The translations under genes were made by a program, and so were the position numbers. From a virus, in IMG/VR virus record IMGVR_UViG_3300025543_000111, positions 1 through 33,519 of that record: a stretch of DNA of 33,519 bases; one strand, given 5' to 3'. Position 1 is the stretch's first letter. The number at the start of each line of letters is the position of its first letter. The notes beneath the pieces were generated by a model that saw only the letters and a program-made list of their open reading frames with translations, had not been told where the DNA came from and made no database searches. Of this stretch, positions 13,360 to 21,601 are shown in pieces.

Positions 13360-14892
13360 ATGGAACAAGACGTAGGTACAGTAGCTAAACGCTACAGCCA
13401 ACTAGAAAGTGAACGAGACACGTTCCTAGAACGAGGGCGAGAAGCAGCAAGGCTTACTATTCCTACTCTTTTACCAGAGGAAGGTCATAGTAGTTCTTCT
13501 ATCTATGCCACACCTTATCAGGGTATTGGAGCAAGAGGTGTAAATAACCTAGCATCAAAGCTATTGCTTGCCCTGCTACCACCAAACAGTCCATTCTTTC
13601 GGCTGACCATTGATGACTTTGACCTGCAACAACTAGCAGGTGAGAACCGTGGTCAGGTAGAAGAAGGACTTGCACGTATTGAACGTGCTGCTATGTCAGA
13701 GATTGAAGGTAAGTCTATTCGTGTTCCTACCTTTGAGGCACTAAAGCTACTTATTGTTACTGGTAATGCTCTTGTCTACATGCCCAAAGAAGGTGGAATG
13801 AAAGTATTCCGGCCTGACCGTTACTGCGCCAAGCGTGACACTATGGGTAACGTACTAGAGATTATTACCAAGGAGTCTATGGCTCCATCTACACTGCCTG
13901 ATGAAGTGAAGGACATGATCCCACCATCAGACACACCTGTAAAGAGCTACGACTTGTACACATGCTTGAAGCGTGTGGATAACAGGTATGAAGTAGTACA
14001 GGAAGTAGCTGGTATTACTATTGAGAAGACTAGGGGTAAGTTTAAGCTAGACCAAAGCCCCTTTATCCCTCTACGGTTCATCCGTATTGATGGTGAAGAC
14101 TATGGGCGTGGCTTTATTGAGGAATACATTGGTGATCTACGCAGTCTTGAGGCTTTAACTAAAGCTATTGTACAGGGCAGCGCAGCATCAGCTAAGGTAT
14201 TGTTCCTTGTACGGCCTAATGGTACTACAAAGACTAAAGACCTAGCTGCTGCACCTAATGGTGCGTTCCTACAGGGTGACAGTAACGATGTGTCTACCCT
14301 ACAGGTAGCCAAAGGTGGTGACTTCCGTGTTGCACTAGAGACTATGCGTATGATTAACGATAGACTTGGTGCTGCCTTCCTGCTTAACTCCTCTGTACAA
14401 CGATCAGCAGAGCGTGTGACAGCAGAAGAAGTACGCTTCATGGCTCAGGAACTAGAGACAGCCCTTGGTGGTGTGTACTCTATTCTATCTCAGGAGTTCC
14501 AGCTACCACTAATTAACCTACTGCTTGAGTCATTAACTAAGCAGGGTAAGATGCCACGTATGCCTAAGGATAGTGTCAAGCCTACTGTTGTTACAGGTAT
14601 TGAGGCACTAGGCCGTGGACAGGACTTGAATAAACTAGCATCTTTCTTACAATATCTTCAACCGCTGGGGCCAGAAGTTATTCAGAGTGAGATGAACTTG
14701 GGTGATTACATTGATCGCCTAGCTGCATCACTTGGTATTGATACCTCAGGACTTATTAAGTCACCTGAGCAAAAACAACAAGAGCAGATGATGCAACAAC
14801 AAGCGCAACAAGAACAGATGGAAGCTCAAGCAGCTATGCAGATGGCACAGAGTGCTGCTCCGCAACTAGCTAAAGGGGCTGTAGAAGGTTAG
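13360..14892 (+). CDS. portal / head-tail connector (T7 gp8-like)
   Basis: 510 residues (T7 gp8 is 536). It would form the twelve-subunit ring at the capsid vertex through which DNA enters and leaves. Typical gp8 features: an early ERGREAARLTIPTLLP segment, then GARGVNNLASKLLLALLPP and FFRLTIDD near residues 60-90, and a late LLNSSVQRSAERVTAEEVR segment with AQELETALGGVYS. The C-terminal 43 residues are very rich in Gln and Met, probably flexible. It is followed nine bases later by the scaffold gene. The length and order leave little doubt. Confidence 0.93.
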   Translation: MEQDVGTVAKRYSQLESERDTFLERGREAARLTIPTLLPEEGHSSSSIYATPYQGIGARGVNNLASKLLLALLPPNSPFFRLTIDDFDLQQLAGENRGQVEEGLARIERAAMSEIEGKSIRVPTFEALKLLIVTGNALVYMPKEGGMKVFRPDRYCAKRDTMGNVLEIITKESMAPSTLPDEVKDMIPPSDTPVKSYDLYTCLKRVDNRYEVVQEVAGITIEKTRGKFKLDQSPFIPLRFIRIDGEDYGRGFIEEYIGDLRSLEALTKAIVQGSAASAKVLFLVRPNGTTKTKDLAAAPNGAFLQGDSNDVSTLQVAKGGDFRVALETMRMINDRLGAAFLLNSSVQRSAERVTAEEVRFMAQELETALGGVYSILSQEFQLPLINLLLESLTKQGKMPRMPKDSVKPTVVTGIEALGRGQDLNKLASFLQYLQPLGPEVIQSEMNLGDYIDRLAASLGIDTSGLIKSPEQKQQEQMMQQQAQQEQMEAQAAMQMAQSAAPQLAKGAVEG

Positions 14893-14901
14893 GAAAAATA
14901 C

Positions 14902-15663
14902 ATGGCAGACAGTATTAACACTTATCAAGAAGAACCTGCTGAGTCACAAGAGCATGTAGATGCTATGCTGGCGAAAGTAGAAGGTAGTCAACAAGACCCT
15001 GAACGTCCTGAGTGGCTACCTGAAAAGTTTAATTCAATTGAGGATATGGCTAAGGCATACTCTGCATTAGAGAGTAAGCTAGGCCAGCCTCAACAGGAAA
15101 AACAAGAGGCAGTTTCAGAAGAACAGGCAGCAGAAGCTACACCTTCTGACATTGCTGATGCACTAGATGCAAACGGCCTAGACTTTGATGCGTTCCAGCA
15201 GGAATACGAAGAGCTAGGCGGACTAACTGAAGATGCCTACGCAGCACTAGCTGAGGCTGGTTTCTCACAGGCAGTAGTTGACTCATGGATTGACGGACAG
15301 AACGCTTTGTCTGAACAAGTCCAGTCTAGTATGTACAACCTAGTAGGTGGTGCAGAACAGTATCAAGGACTCGTACAGTGGGCAGCAGATAATCTACCCG
15401 CTGACGAGATTGATGCGTTTAACTCAACAATGGGATCGCGCGACACTAACATGATTAAGTTGGCGATCCAAGGTCTTAATGCTCGTTATCGTTCTGAGGC
15501 AGAGCCTAGTCTCCTTAGGGGACAGACAGGTTCTGTGTCCTCTGGCGGGAAGTTTGATAGCAATGCAGAATTAACTGCTGCTATGCGTGACCCCAGATAC
15601 GACAAAGACCCCGCCTACAGACAGCAGGTTGCTGATAAGCTAGCCAAGTCTAGTCTGTTCTAA
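14902..15663 (+). CDS. capsid assembly scaffolding protein (T7 gp9-like)
   Basis: 253 residues, acidic and rich in Gln, Glu and Ala, mostly helical. The N-terminal RPEWLPEKFNSIEDMAKAY, continuing into ALESKLG, is characteristic of podovirus scaffold proteins. It guides capsid assembly and then leaves the prohead. The C-terminal region (ELTAAMRDPRYDKDPAYRQQ, then KLAKSSLF) is the likely capsid-binding end. It lies between portal and capsid as in T7. A structured non-coding leader follows it. Confidence 0.9.
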   Translation: MADSINTYQEEPAESQEHVDAMLAKVEGSQQDPERPEWLPEKFNSIEDMAKAYSALESKLGQPQQEKQEAVSEEQAAEATPSDIADALDANGLDFDAFQQEYEELGGLTEDAYAALAEAGFSQAVVDSWIDGQNALSEQVQSSMYNLVGGAEQYQGLVQWAADNLPADEIDAFNSTMGSRDTNMIKLAIQGLNARYRSEAEPSLLRGQTGSVSSGGKFDSNAELTAAMRDPRYDKDPAYRQQVADKLAKSSLF

Positions 15664-15680
15664 CATTGTTGCATGGGGTT

Positions 15681-15711
15681 GGGGGATTGTATAAGAGTCC
15701 CCCTTCCTTCT
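15681..15711 (+). terminator. terminator-like hairpin after the scaffold gene
   Basis: GGGGGATT (15681-15688) pairs with AGTCCCCC (15696-15703) with one T-G wobble, a 7-base loop, then a pyrimidine tail TTCCTTCT. The tail is not a pure T-run, so termination may be partial. The tail bases are also the left arm of the long-range stem beginning at 15704, so the two structures may influence each other. Confidence 0.5.
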
Positions 15712-15850
15712 AAATACACGAATACACCACCGAAGTTACGTCATACGTGCAGAAGATTCGCTACCTTAGGACGTTATATACGGCTGCTTGGGCAGGTGTC
15801 AGGCTAGGAAACAGGTAATGCTGTCCTAGCCCTTGTGTATTTAGAAGGGA
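15704..15850 (+). ncRNA. candidate structured RNA domain in the capsid leader
   Basis: Bases 15704-15721 pair with 15833-15850 as an 18-pair stem with two G-T wobbles and a 14-pair perfect core (15706-15719 with 15835-15848). Inside, GGCTAGG (15802-15808) pairs with CCTAGCC (15825-15831), topped by ACAG/CTGT, and ACACC (15724-15728) can pair with GGTGT (15795-15799). This is more pairing than expected by chance and suggests a folded RNA: an RNase III processing site, a stability element, or a riboswitch-like structure. It is not a tRNA. No known RNA family was recognised. Confidence 0.5.
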
Positions 15851-15937
15851 TCACATCCCTAACACGAAGCTAAACATAACAAACGATTACCCCTGACCCC
15901 TTGCGAGGGACAATCTTGGAGAAAGGATGTAGTGTAA

Positions 15938-15953
15938 TGCAGAGTGTATTTCA
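15938..15953 (+). promoter_or_regulatory. diverged promoter-like motif before the capsid gene
   Basis: TGCAGAGTGTATTTCA matches 10 of 16 bases of TCTAAAGTGTACCTCT, with three of the differences in the block AGTGTAC-C-TC being transitions. It ends 33 bases before the capsid ATG, comparable with 30 and 20 bases at the two exact copies. T7-like phages normally have a strong promoter here. The match alone would not be convincing; the position helps. Confidence 0.35.
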
Positions 15954-15986
15954 ACTCACATTATACTCACTAAGGAGTAATTTAAA

Positions 15987-17102
15987 ATGGCACAAGCTGC
16001 TTCAAATCCGGCCTATAGCGTAAGCTTCCAAGGCCAAAATAACCTAACAGGTGACGTTCGTGACCTGTTCCTCAAGCTGTATGCTGGCGAAGTCCTAACA
16101 GCCTATGAGGAAAAGAAAGTCCTTATGGATAAAGTGCGTACTCGCACAATCTCAAAAGGTAAGTCTGCTTCATTCCCAATGACAGGCCGTGCAACTGCTG
16201 AGTACTTGACCCCCGGAAATGAGATCACAGGTGGCTCAATCCGTGCAGGTGAGCGTATCGTCACAATTGATGACTTGCTTATCTCAAGCCAGTTCATTGC
16301 TAACATTGATGAAGCTATCAACCACTATGATGTACGTTCAATCTACTCAAAGGAAGCTGGTATTGCACTAGCTAACGAAGCAGATCGGAACGTAGCTCGT
16401 ATGCTTGTTAAAGCTGCACTGTCAACTAATGCGACAGCCGCTGCTGGTCTTATCCAAAACTACAAAGACTTTGCTGAAGAAGACTTCACTTCTAATGTCA
16501 ACATTGGTACAGCTACTGCTGACTCTCTTGATCCTGCAAAGCTAGCTAAAGCTGTCTTTGATGCCAAGAAAACCATGGACATTGCTAACGTACCATCAGA
16601 CAACGCTGTAGTTGTCCTTCCGCCAGCACAGTACTATGCACTGATGGATGTAACTGATGGATCAAAGCTGACATACATGAACCAAGACTTTGGTGGTAAC
16701 GGTTCAATTGCTTCAGGTATGGTTCCGTCAATTGCAGGTATTCCTGTAATCATGTCAAACCATGCTGACGTTACTAATCTGTACAAGAGTCTTGTCACTG
16801 CTAACGCAAACGAAGGTGAGACTATTGACAACCAGCCACTAGCAAACACTGCTGGTTCAGGCCGCACTACTCACTATGACCTTCCAACTACTAACGTAGA
16901 CGGACGCGACATGGTTGCAGAAGCTGCTAAGTTCCGTGGCTTTGTCTTCACACCAGAAGCTGTTGCTACTGTCAAGTTGCTTGACTTGGGCATGGAGTCT
17001 GAGTACCAGATCAACCGTCAAGGCACACTCATGGTTGCTAAGTACGCAATGGGCCATAACGTCCTGCGTCCTGCATCATGTATCGGTCTTGTAGAGGTCT
17101 AA
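15987..17102 (+). CDS. major capsid protein (T7 gp10-like)
   Basis: 371 residues (T7 gp10A is 345). It forms the icosahedral shell. The N-terminus includes a GDVRDLFLKLYAGEVLTAYE segment, then FPMTGRATAEYLTPG and ITIDDLLISSQFIANIDE-type sequence, all typical of T7-like capsids; the later part has VVVLPPAQYYALMD. A strong ribosome binding site (AAGGAG) precedes the ATG. It has its own structured leader and is followed within eight bases by a strong terminator. There is no sign of a T7-type 10A/10B frameshift extension: the terminator begins eight bases after the stop. Confidence 0.95.
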   Translation: MAQAASNPAYSVSFQGQNNLTGDVRDLFLKLYAGEVLTAYEEKKVLMDKVRTRTISKGKSASFPMTGRATAEYLTPGNEITGGSIRAGERIVTIDDLLISSQFIANIDEAINHYDVRSIYSKEAGIALANEADRNVARMLVKAALSTNATAAAGLIQNYKDFAEEDFTSNVNIGTATADSLDPAKLAKAVFDAKKTMDIANVPSDNAVVVLPPAQYYALMDVTDGSKLTYMNQDFGGNGSIASGMVPSIAGIPVIMSNHADVTNLYKSLVTANANEGETIDNQPLANTAGSGRTTHYDLPTTNVDGRDMVAEAAKFRGFVFTPEAVATVKLLDLGMESEYQINRQGTLMVAKYAMGHNVLRPASCIGLVEV

Positions 17103-17109
17103 GAATATT

Positions 17110-17139
17110 GGGGGTAGCTTAACGGCTACTCCCTTTTTT
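17110..17139 (+). terminator. strong intrinsic terminator after the capsid gene
   Basis: GGGGGTAGC (17110-17118) pairs with GCTACTCCC (17125-17133): nine pairs with one G-T wobble, a 6-base loop TTAACG, then six Ts (17134-17139). T7 has its main terminator at the same place, after gene 10. Confidence 0.9.
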
Positions 17140-17154
17140 ACTTTGGAGTATGAT

Positions 17155-17310
17155 ATGCCAGAAGTAGCAGGTAAAGAATACAAGTATACTAAAGAAGGCA
17201 TTGCTAAGGCTAAGGCTGCGTCTAAGAAGACAGGCAAGAAGATGTCCTTTGGTGGTAAGCCACAGAAGCAGGTAGCTGCTATCATGGCTAAGTACGGAAA
17301 GAAAAAGTAA
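17155..17310 (+). CDS. small basic protein (51 aa)
   Basis: 51 residues, 16 of them Lys. The order is an acidic-start GKEYKYTKEGIAKAKAA helix, a KKTGKKMSFGGKPQKQ loop and an AAIMAKYGKKK end. GGAG lies seven bases before the ATG. It lies directly after the capsid terminator and overlaps the next start by one base (TAATG). The charge suggests DNA or capsid-interior binding, but no family is recognised. Confidence 0.6.
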   Translation: MPEVAGKEYKYTKEGIAKAKAASKKTGKKMSFGGKPQKQVAAIMAKYGKKK

Positions 17311-17561
17311 TGACTATTACACACGCAGGAGAAACCTTTAAGGGTTTGCGGATACCTAAAAGAACGCCAAATGCCTCTAAGTCTCATGCGGTGTTAATAG
17401 GTACTAAAGATAAGCCTAAGGTTATACGCTTTGGTCAACAAGGTGTAACAGGTGATAGGCAACCAACAGCAAGACAGGAATCCTTTAAGGCTAGACATGC
17501 CAAGAATATTAAAAAGGGTGAAACCTCTGCTGCTTATTGGGCTAACAAGGTTAAATGGTAA
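17310..17561 (+). CDS. conserved-looking small basic phage protein (83 aa)
   Basis: 83 residues, basic. The segment VIRFGQQGVTGDRQPT, then SFKARHAKNIKKGETSAAYW and ANKVKW at the end resembles a small protein I have seen in marine and cyanophage genomes, with an unknown role. No ribosome binding site of note; translation probably couples to the previous stop. It lies between capsid and tail tube A, so a minor virion role is possible. Confidence 0.6.
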   Translation: MTITHAGETFKGLRIPKRTPNASKSHAVLIGTKDKPKVIRFGQQGVTGDRQPTARQESFKARHAKNIKKGETSAAYWANKVKW

Positions 17562-17570
17562 GGAGCTATC

Positions 17571-18155
17571 ATGGCTGGAACAAGTAAACTAGATGCAGTC
17601 AATACGATGCTTTCTTCTATTGGTGAAGCACCAGTAAGTAGTTTATCCTCAGGATTGATTGAGGCTGAGATTGCAGAAAGTATTTTAAATACTATTGACA
17701 GAGAAGTACAGTCTATGGGCTGGCACTTCAACACAGAATTAAACAAAAGTTTCGCTCAGACACCAGCAGGTGAGATACTACTCCCCGCTGATATTCTTAG
17801 AGCAGATGCTACGCTAAAGGCCAATGCGCCTAATCTTGTACAGCGTGGCTTAAAAATGTACGACAGAGTTAATCACACTTTCATCGTTGGCACAAACGCT
17901 GCCCTTGATGTAGTAGTGCAGTTAGTCTTTGATGACATACCAGAAGTAGCAAAGCGTTACATTGTACTACGTGCTACTCGTATCTTCCAAGATCGTGTGG
18001 TAGGTTCTAACACACTACATGATTTCCAAGAGAGAGATGAACAACAGGCTTTAGTCCAGCTTAAAGATTTTGATAAGGCTGCTGATGACCATAACATCTT
18101 TGACAACTATGATACCTTTAGCATTATTGATAGGCAGGGACGGAGAACAATCTAA
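17571..18155 (+). CDS. tail tubular protein A (T7 gp11-like)
   Basis: 194 residues (T7 gp11 is 196). It forms the ring below the portal (gatekeeper) and connects to tube protein B. The start SKLDAVNTMLSSIGEAPVSS and the later EVQSMGWHFNTE are typical of this family, as are RRYIVLRATRIFQDRVVGS-type residues (KRYIVLRATRIFQDR). GGAG precedes the ATG. The stop overlaps the gp12-like start (TAATG). Residues near the end (DNYDTFSIIDR) also fit. Confidence 0.92.
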   Translation: MAGTSKLDAVNTMLSSIGEAPVSSLSSGLIEAEIAESILNTIDREVQSMGWHFNTELNKSFAQTPAGEILLPADILRADATLKANAPNLVQRGLKMYDRVNHTFIVGTNAALDVVVQLVFDDIPEVAKRYIVLRATRIFQDRVVGSNTLHDFQERDEQQALVQLKDFDKAADDHNIFDNYDTFSIIDRQGRRTI

Positions 18156-20494
18156 TGGCACTCATCAGTCAATCTATCCCTAACCTTATTAACGGTGTAT
18201 CACAACAGCCACCATCACTACGTCTGGCTACACAGGCAGAGGTTCAAGAGAACGCTCTGTCAAGTGTGGTAACAGGACTGTCTAAGCGTCCTAGCTCTGA
18301 GCATATTGCTGATCTAGGTACTATTGCTAATCTGGATAAGGCTTTCATTCATACTATCCGTAGGGATGAGAATGAGTTTTACTCTATGGCGGTAGATACG
18401 GCTGGCACTATCAGGGTGTTTGACAAGGATGGTGTCTCTAAGACTGTCACCAATAACGCTGCTAGTTATCTGACAGGATTGACTGACCCTAGCTTAGAGT
18501 TGGCTGCTGTATCCATTGCAGATGTAACCTTTATTGTAAATAAGAATAAGGTAGTAGCCCAAGGCACTACCACAAGTCCTACACGTAACCCTGAGGCACT
18601 AGTATATGTACGACAGGCTGACTATGCCTCTACATATCGCTTAAAGCTCACTAAGGGTGGAAGCACAAGTACTGTAGAATTTGCTACAAAGTCCTCAACA
18701 CAGGACAGTACTAGTGCTACACAAGCAGCAGAGCGTGGTGCATCTACTGACTTGATTGCTGAGAACTTAAATACATTCTCAGGTACTGGTGTTAATGGTA
18801 CTTATTACGAAAGTATCACCAACGCTAGTGCTGTTACTGGTTTAACACTAACACGCTATGGCTCAGTAATTCACATTCAGTCTACTGACAGCACAAACTT
18901 CCAAGTAGAAGTAGGTGACTCTCATGGTAACGAACACTTGTTTGTGTTCAAGGATGAGACACCAGACTTTAAGAAGCTACCTGTTGAGGGACCAAATGAC
19001 TTTGTTATTGGTGTATCTGGTGATAACCAGAAGGCACAGGATGACTACTATGTTAAATTCAGTAATGGTGTGTGGAAAGAAACAGTAGAGCCTAACGTCC
19101 TTATTGACTTAGACAATGCTACCCTTCCCCATAAATTATCAAAGTTACCTAGTGGTGACTTTCAGTTTGATGAGATTAATTACGCTGAACGTAGGGTAGG
19201 CAACGATGATACAAACCCCTTCCCCTCTTTTGTAGGCTATACAATTGCTGATATCTTCTTTCATCGTAACAGGCTAGGCTTGCTTGCTGATGAGAATGTT
19301 ATCTTTGCTAGGTCAGGTGAGTTTACAGAGTTTGACTTCTTCCGTAAGTCAGTACTAGCAATTGTAGATAGTGACCCTATTGACGTAGCAGTGTCTTCTA
19401 ACAAGGTAAGTATCCTTAAACATGCTGTACCTTTTAACGAGTCACTACTGCTGTTCTCTGAACTAACGCAGTTTAAAGTTACTGCTGATCCTATCCTTAC
19501 ACCTGAGACTATTAACGTAGCTAATACTACTGAGTTTGAGGCTAGTCTTGTAGCCAAGCCAGCACAGGCTGGTAAGTATGTATACTTTGCTACTAAACGT
19601 GGGGCATGGTCAGGCATGTGGGAGTACTTTGTAGATACTGACACTGATGTCAACGATGCTACAGAGACTACAGCGCATGTACCAGAGTACCTTAGGGGTG
19701 TTATAACAAACATTCAGGCATCGTCTAACGAGGACATGCTTATTGCTCAGGCTGCTGATGATCCTACAGCTATCTATGTATATCGTTACTATTGGAGTGG
19801 TAGAGAAAAGCTACAGTCTTCATGGTCACGTTGGGTATTTGATGGTGATGTAGTAGGTGTATCATTTAACCTATCTGATATCTACGTTCTAATTAAACGT
19901 AGTAACAACCTATTCCTAGAAAAGATTAACTTGTCTGTAGATGATGCCACAGTGTATACTACAGGTAACTTCTCTATTCACTTGGATAGAAGGGTAATGT
20001 TAGAAACAGGTGGACTTACTGCTATACCTTATGTAGACTCTAATGTGGTGTATGTAGACCAAACAGGTAAGCTTATTCCTCTTAGTGCTGTAGCTACAAA
20101 GCTAGCTAACTCTGAGAAAGTCTTTGCTGGTATTCCATTTACATTTAAATACCAATTCTCTGAGCCTGTACTAAAGCAGGATAACAAACCTATTACTACT
20201 GGACAACTACACTTAAGAAACTATGCTGTTGTGTATAACAAGACAGCCTTCTTTACTGTTACTGTAACACCTCTTAAACGTGCGCCTTATGTGCGTACCT
20301 TTACAGGCCGTGTGGTAGGCAGTGGTGCTAACATACTTAGTGCTGCTGCTATTGAGTCTGGTACTTACCGTTTTGGTGTGTTAGGCCATGCTGGTGCAGT
20401 AGACATTGTATTAGAAAGTGATAACCACCTACCCTGCATCTTCCAATCAGCAGAGTGGGAAGGGTTCTTTGTCCTACGTTCAAGGAGAATGTAA
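18155..20494 (+). CDS. tail tubular protein B (T7 gp12-like)
   Basis: 779 residues (T7 gp12 is 794). It forms the tail nozzle. It begins ALISQSIPNLINGVSQQPPS, the hallmark start of this family, continues with SLRLATQAEVQENALSS and contains FHRNRLGLLADENVIFARSG in the middle and EATSLVAKP-type sequence (FEASLVAKPAQAGKYVYF). Beta-rich throughout. It starts on the gp11 stop and ends on the start of the next gene, so it is part of one tail operon. Confidence 0.95.
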   Translation: MALISQSIPNLINGVSQQPPSLRLATQAEVQENALSSVVTGLSKRPSSEHIADLGTIANLDKAFIHTIRRDENEFYSMAVDTAGTIRVFDKDGVSKTVTNNAASYLTGLTDPSLELAAVSIADVTFIVNKNKVVAQGTTTSPTRNPEALVYVRQADYASTYRLKLTKGGSTSTVEFATKSSTQDSTSATQAAERGASTDLIAENLNTFSGTGVNGTYYESITNASAVTGLTLTRYGSVIHIQSTDSTNFQVEVGDSHGNEHLFVFKDETPDFKKLPVEGPNDFVIGVSGDNQKAQDDYYVKFSNGVWKETVEPNVLIDLDNATLPHKLSKLPSGDFQFDEINYAERRVGNDDTNPFPSFVGYTIADIFFHRNRLGLLADENVIFARSGEFTEFDFFRKSVLAIVDSDPIDVAVSSNKVSILKHAVPFNESLLLFSELTQFKVTADPILTPETINVANTTEFEASLVAKPAQAGKYVYFATKRGAWSGMWEYFVDTDTDVNDATETTAHVPEYLRGVITNIQASSNEDMLIAQAADDPTAIYVYRYYWSGREKLQSSWSRWVFDGDVVGVSFNLSDIYVLIKRSNNLFLEKINLSVDDATVYTTGNFSIHLDRRVMLETGGLTAIPYVDSNVVYVDQTGKLIPLSAVATKLANSEKVFAGIPFTFKYQFSEPVLKQDNKPITTGQLHLRNYAVVYNKTAFFTVTVTPLKRAPYVRTFTGRVVGSGANILSAAAIESGTYRFGVLGHAGAVDIVLESDNHLPCIFQSAEWEGFFVLRSRRM

Positions 20495-20949
20495 TGAAAC
20501 TGCATGTGAGAGCAAGTACTCAAGCTGATGTAGATCATCTGGCAACAAACCTAAGACCAGAAGACACACAGGAAGTACTAGCCTCACATGGCAGTGTCAA
20601 GGTAGCACTGCAAGAAGGCTTTGACGTATCTGAAGAGTGTTGGACTATTGTAGTAACAGAGACAGGCGAACTAGCTGGTATGTATGGTGTAGTTGGTCTA
20701 GATGATATGACAGGTATACCATGGCTACTTACAGCCCCTCCACTAAAGAAAGTTTGGCGGCAATTTATGCGTGACTCTCTGACATGGATTAACAAAGTAA
20801 ACAAGAAGTATCCAGTACTAACCAATGCATGTGACGCTGAGTATACAGTAGCACTCAATTGGTTAAAGTATATAGGATGCGTATTCATTAAGAGACATGA
20901 CACATGGGGTGTTGGCAACAAACCCTTTTTAGAATTTGTGAGGATATAA
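20494..20949 (+). CDS. GNAT-fold protein, T7 gp13-like
   Basis: 151 residues from ATG 20494 (AAGGAG seven bases upstream; an in-frame ATG at 20455 lies inside gp12 without signal). It looks like a GNAT acetyltransferase-type fold: HVRASTQADVDHLATNL, then ELAGMYGVVGLDD, then ALNWLKYIGCVFIKRHDTWG. T7 gp13 has the same size (138), place and outline and is needed for virion morphogenesis though not clearly an enzyme. The acetyl-CoA-binding loop is not obvious, so catalysis is doubtful. Confidence 0.8.
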   Translation: MKLHVRASTQADVDHLATNLRPEDTQEVLASHGSVKVALQEGFDVSEECWTIVVTETGELAGMYGVVGLDDMTGIPWLLTAPPLKKVWRQFMRDSLTWINKVNKKYPVLTNACDAEYTVALNWLKYIGCVFIKRHDTWGVGNKPFLEFVRI

Positions 20950-20950
20950 A

Positions 20951-21592
20951 ATGGATCCGATGACCATGATGGCTATTGGTAATACTTTTGTAGATTTCTT
21001 TAGTGCTAGTAAAAAAGCAAAAGAAGATGAAGCTAAGTATCAACAAAACCGTATCAATGCTGCTCAAGCTAGAGACTTAAAGATTAGTTCTCTTAACACA
21101 CGAATGATACAAGAGCAAGAAGCAGCGGCAGGGCAAAAAGAACAGTTGGCTATTGCCTCCTTAGTAAAAGCAGAAACAGCTAAAGTAGCAGCAGATGAGT
21201 CAGGTTTTAAGGGTGGCAGCTCTATTGATAATGCTATAGACCAGTTTGAAACTGCTAGACTGCGTACTACAACTACAATTAATCAACAAACAAAAGCACT
21301 ACGCAATCAAATTCAATTAGAAAAGATGGGTGCTAGTGCTGAGGCACAGGCACGTATTGAGTCTATGCCACGTGGTCAGGAACCTTCTATGTTTGCAGCG
21401 GTAGCTACAGCAGGTTTACAAGCCTATAGTGGAATGAAAGCTGCTGAGGCTTCTTCTGTTGAGGCAGTAGCCAAAAGACAGTTAGATGTTCAGGATGAAG
21501 TAAACTCGTTACTAGAACAACGTAAAAGTGTTTCTGTTGATTCTAGTATGTATAAAAGATTAGGTAATTCTAATACAATATTTATTGAGTAA
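20951..21592 (+). CDS. internal virion protein B (T7 gp14-like)
   Basis: 213 residues (T7 gp14 is 196). It is ejected into the cell and thought to form the outer-membrane part of the DNA channel. A hydrophobic start (MMAIGNTFVDFF) is followed by long helical, Gln/Ala-rich stretches (YQQNRINAAQARDLKISSLN) and GFKGGSSIDNAIDQFETARL, as in gp14 homologues. It starts one base after the previous stop. Confidence 0.85.
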   Translation: MDPMTMMAIGNTFVDFFSASKKAKEDEAKYQQNRINAAQARDLKISSLNTRMIQEQEAAAGQKEQLAIASLVKAETAKVAADESGFKGGSSIDNAIDQFETARLRTTTTINQQTKALRNQIQLEKMGASAEAQARIESMPRGQEPSMFAAVATAGLQAYSGMKAAEASSVEAVAKRQLDVQDEVNSLLEQRKSVSVDSSMYKRLGNSNTIFIE

Positions 21593-21601
21593 GGAAACCA
21601 C

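Larger units (their letters stand above)
15664..15986 (+). other. 323-base non-coding leader of the major capsid gene
   Basis: No plausible gene on either strand. It holds, in order: a terminator-like hairpin (15681-15703), a long-range stem closing a 15704-15850 domain, a small hairpin AGGGAT/ATCCCT (15846-15860) that shares five bases with that stem, a CCCT-TGCG-AGGG hairpin near 15897-15908, a diverged promoter-like motif (15938-15953) and the capsid ribosome binding site (AAGGAG 15972-15977). It is by far the longest gap in the window. Confidence 0.85.

Noticed and set aside
15722-15832. tRNA or known ribozyme within the capsid leader
   Set aside because: No acceptor/T-arm pattern with GTTCRA loop and no hammerhead core was found.
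15960-15977. TTATACTCACTAAGG before the capsid gene resembles the T7 promoter
   Set aside because: It matches the T7 consensus only with internal gaps, which would change the spacing between recognition and melting regions, and it includes the ribosome binding site.
17100-17140. T7-like 10A/10B programmed frameshift at the capsid end
   Set aside because: There is no extended second frame; a strong terminator begins eight bases after the capsid stop.
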